From assembly GCA_937888615.1 (NCBI GenBank), contig CALABZ010000432.1:1-7581 (forward strand): DNA of 7,581 bases. Direction: 5' to 3'. Numbering within the stretch: position 1 is the first letter of the stretch; the number at the start of each line of letters is the position of its first letter. Both the position numbers and the translations under genes were made by a program. The notes below the pieces were generated by a model. That model searched no databases. It was not told where the DNA came from and worked only from the letters and a program-made list of their open reading frames with translations. Origin of the DNA: an uncultured Lentisphaeria bacterium. GTDB taxonomy: Bacteria; Verrucomicrobiota; Lentisphaeria; Victivallales; Victivallaceae. Shown here in pieces: positions 6,013-7,581 of this stretch.

Positions 6013-7281
6013 TTATTCCGCCGCGATTTTGAGCAGGGCAGAACAAAGAAAATTCAAGTCTTCCGAACCAATAATGTATGGCGGCATGACGTATATCAAC
6101 TTACCGAAAGGACGTACCCATACGCCCTCATCCACAAAACGCTGCTGGATTTTGCCCATGTTGACCGGCTGTTTCATTTCCAGAACTCCGATCGCCCCGA
6201 GTACGCGCACATCCGCCACGCCGGGCAGTTCGATGGCCGGAGCAAGGCGTTCTTTCAGGATCGCTTCGATCCCCCGCACCTTGCCTTGCCAGTCCGAGCG
6301 CAACAGCAGTTCAATCGAAGCGTTGGCCGCCGCACAAGCCAGCGGATTTCCCATAAACGTGGGCCCGTGCATGAATTCGGGAACCGGTCCGCCGGATATA
6401 CCGTCCGCCACCCGGTCATTCGCCAGCACCGCCGACAGCGTCAGATAACCGCCGGTCAAGGCCTTGCCCAGGCAGACAATGTCCGGGACCACCCCGGCGT
6501 GTTCCATCGCAAAAAGTTTGCCGGTACGCCCGAATCCGGTCGCAATTTCATCGAAAATCAACAAAACGCCGTTCTCGTCGCACAATTCACGCAGGCGTTT
6601 TAAGTAGTGCGGCGAATAAATCCGCATGCCGCCGGCCCCCTGAACCACAGGTTCCAGGATCACCGCCGCAATTCGTTCACGGTTTGCCAGCAGTTTTTCT
6701 TTCAAATCCGCCAGATACCGTTCGTCCCAGGACTCTTCGAAGCGGCAGGGCGGAGCCTCGGCGAAAATATGTTGCGCCAGCACGCCGGAAAACATCGAAT
6801 GCATCCCCGTCACCGGATCGCATACCGCCATGGCCCCGAACGTGTCGCCATGATACCCCGAACGCACCGTCAACAGCTTGTCGCGCCCCGGTTCGCCGAC
6901 CGACTGCCAATATTGGAAAGCCATTTTGATGGCGACTTCCACACTGACCGACCCCGAATCCGCCAGAAATACCCGGTTCAGGGGGGCGGGCGTAAGCGCC
7001 ACCAGTTTTTTCCCGAGCTCGACCGCCGGTTCGTGCGTCAGCCCGCCGAACATGACATGAGACATTTTATGGAGTTGCGCTTCAAGCGCCCGGATCATCA
7101 CGGGATGATTGTAACCGTGAACCGCGGCCCACCACGACGACATGCCATCAATGAGTTCACGCCCGTCGGCCAGTTTCAGCCGAACCCCGGATGCGGAAAC
7201 CACCGGAAAAACCGGCAACGGATTCCGCATCGACGTATAAGGGTGCCACATATGCTCCCGGTCGAACGCCAGATCAATCAT
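6013..7281 (-). CDS. bioA: Adenosylmethionine-8-amino-7-oxononanoate aminotransferase (BioA)
   Basis: The 422-residue class III aminotransferase transfers an amino group from S-adenosylmethionine to 8-amino-7-oxononanoate (KAPA), giving 7,8-diaminononanoate, with PLP as cofactor in the cytoplasm. The sequence aligns with the E. coli enzyme almost residue for residue: MWHPYTSM near the N-terminus, SSWWAAVHGYNHP (Trp50/Trp51), Tyr143 in GYHGDTFGAM, Asp244 in FDEIATGFGRTG, the PLP Lys273 in CLGKALTGG, Thr308 in HGPTFMGNPLACA, and Arg390 in VRPFGKLIYVMPPY, which binds the substrate carboxylate. The presence of these residues separates BioA from ornithine or GABA aminotransferases. The ATG at 7281 overlaps the bioD stop as ATGA, so translation is probably coupled; only a weak GAAGG ribosome site precedes it. 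Length is normal and nothing appears broken. Confidence 0.97.
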   Translation of the reverse strand: MIDLAFDREHMWHPYTSMRNPLPVFPVVSASGVRLKLADGRELIDGMSSWWAAVHGYNHPVMIRALEAQLHKMSHVMFGGLTHEPAVELGKKLVALTPAPLNRVFLADSGSVSVEVAIKMAFQYWQSVGEPGRDKLLTVRSGYHGDTFGAMAVCDPVTGMHSMFSGVLAQHIFAEAPPCRFEESWDERYLADLKEKLLANRERIAAVILEPVVQGAGGMRIYSPHYLKRLRELCDENGVLLIFDEIATGFGRTGKLFAMEHAGVVPDIVCLGKALTGGYLTLSAVLANDRVADGISGGPVPEFMHGPTFMGNPLACAAANASIELLLRSDWQGKVRGIEAILKERLAPAIELPGVADVRVLGAIGVLEMKQPVNMGKIQQRFVDEGVWVRPFGKLIYVMPPYIIGSEDLNFLCSALLKIAAE

Positions 7282-7581
7282 AGTTCGAAACCTTCGAACA
7301 AAGGCGAAAAATCAATGTCGCCGCCGTCCACGCCGACCTCCAGCATTTCCACCAACGCCCCCGGCCGACCGTATTTGACCAGGTAATGCTTGAGAACTTC
7401 CAGCGAATCGCGACGGATCGGTTCATCTTCCGGAATATAACGGTTGTAGACAATGCCCGCCAGCGGAATATTGCGGGCCGCCGCCGCTTCCAGCGTCAAC
7501 AGCGTATGATTGATGCTTCCGAGCTTACCGGAGCTCACAATGATCAGCGGATAACGCATCGCGGCCAGATAATCCGCCGTC
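7278..7581 (-). CDS. bioD: Dethiobiotin synthetase (BioD), C-terminal part, runs off right edge
   Basis: About 100 C-terminal residues are visible. They begin TADYLAAMRYPLIIVSS and continue with GKLGSINHTLLTLE, the BioD segment matching VKLGCINHA in E. coli, which follows the strand leading to the nucleotide site. Then come LAGIVYNRY, where the Asn is in the adenine-binding position, and an acidic C-terminus ending SPLFEGFEL. BioD is a P-loop-type carboxylase that uses ATP and CO2 to close the ureido ring of 7,8-diaminononanoate, the step right after BioA. The Walker A motif and start are outside the window. A four-base overlap with bioA on the same strand confirms an operon order of bioD then bioA. 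Confidence 0.93.
   Translation of the reverse strand, partial: TADYLAAMRYPLIIVSSGKLGSINHTLLTLEAAAARNIPLAGIVYNRYIPEDEPIRRDSLEVLKHYLVKYGRPGALVEMLEVGVDGGDIDFSPLFEGFEL
7283..7299 (-). repeat. Perfect 7-3-7 inverted repeat over the bioD end and bioA ribosome site
   Basis: GTTCGAA (7283-7289) and TTCGAAC (7293-7299) flank a three-base loop. In the mRNA the stem-loop ends one base before the bioA ATG at 7281 and includes the GAAGG that would serve as its ribosome-binding site. It coincides with the bioD codons for FEGFE, a small amino-acid repeat, so part of the symmetry may come from coding sequence. Confidence 0.6.

Noticed and set aside
6013..7281. Other class III aminotransferases (ornithine, GABA, acetylornithine)
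   Set aside because: The paired Trp motif, the Tyr143, Thr308 and Arg390 positions and the adjoining bioD are specific to BioA.
6607..7386. Plus-strand open frame of 259 codons opposite bioA
   Set aside because: It is antisense to the fully conserved BioA sequence, with Arg/His/Pro-rich composition and no recognisable domain.

Overview
The window is a gene-dense stretch of bacterial chromosome with moderate GC. Seven of its eight protein genes lie on the minus strand; only the adenylate cyclase is on the plus strand. Several starts have clear Shine-Dalgarno sequences, and sigma70-type promoters can be proposed for three genes. There are no RNA genes, CRISPR arrays, insertion sequences or phage genes. 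The biotin genes, an MtfA-type peptidase, a GT-C membrane glycosyltransferase and a class III cyclase suggest a Gram-negative free-living or gut bacterium. A PVC-group lineage such as Lentisphaerota is only a weak guess, because no marker gene is present.

Reading leftward on the minus strand from the right edge: the C-terminal part of bioD (dethiobiotin synthetase) runs off the window and overlaps bioA by four bases (ATGA). Together they carry out the two consecutive steps from 8-amino-7-oxononanoate to dethiobiotin. A 17-base perfect inverted repeat covers the bioD-bioA junction and the bioA ribosome-binding region. After an AT-rich gap with a good promoter comes a small single-pass membrane protein of unknown function. 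It converges, with only 16 bases between stops, on the plus-strand membrane-anchored class III cyclase, whose substrate residues (Lys/Asp) indicate ATP.

The cyclase diverges from an mtfA-like zinc metallopeptidase gene across a 275-base intergenic region. That region holds one promoter for each direction, three TGCAAA boxes and a nested inverted repeat touching the cyclase -35 box. In enterobacteria MtfA acts on the Mlc/PTS glucose circuit and cAMP belongs to the same catabolite-control network, so the pairing is suggestive but unproven.

Downstream of mtfA on the minus strand are a GT-C fold polytopic glycosyltransferase with a short helical tail, an MdtG-like MFS transporter, and the N-terminal half of a 2,4-diaminopentanoate dehydrogenase-like NAD(P) oxidoreductase. 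The last two overlap by 74 bases, implying co-expression. I did not find an obvious new defence or mobile system. The most interesting points are the mtfA/cyclase control region, the hairpin at the bioD-bioA junction, the long MFS/oxidoreductase overlap and the orphan small membrane protein.
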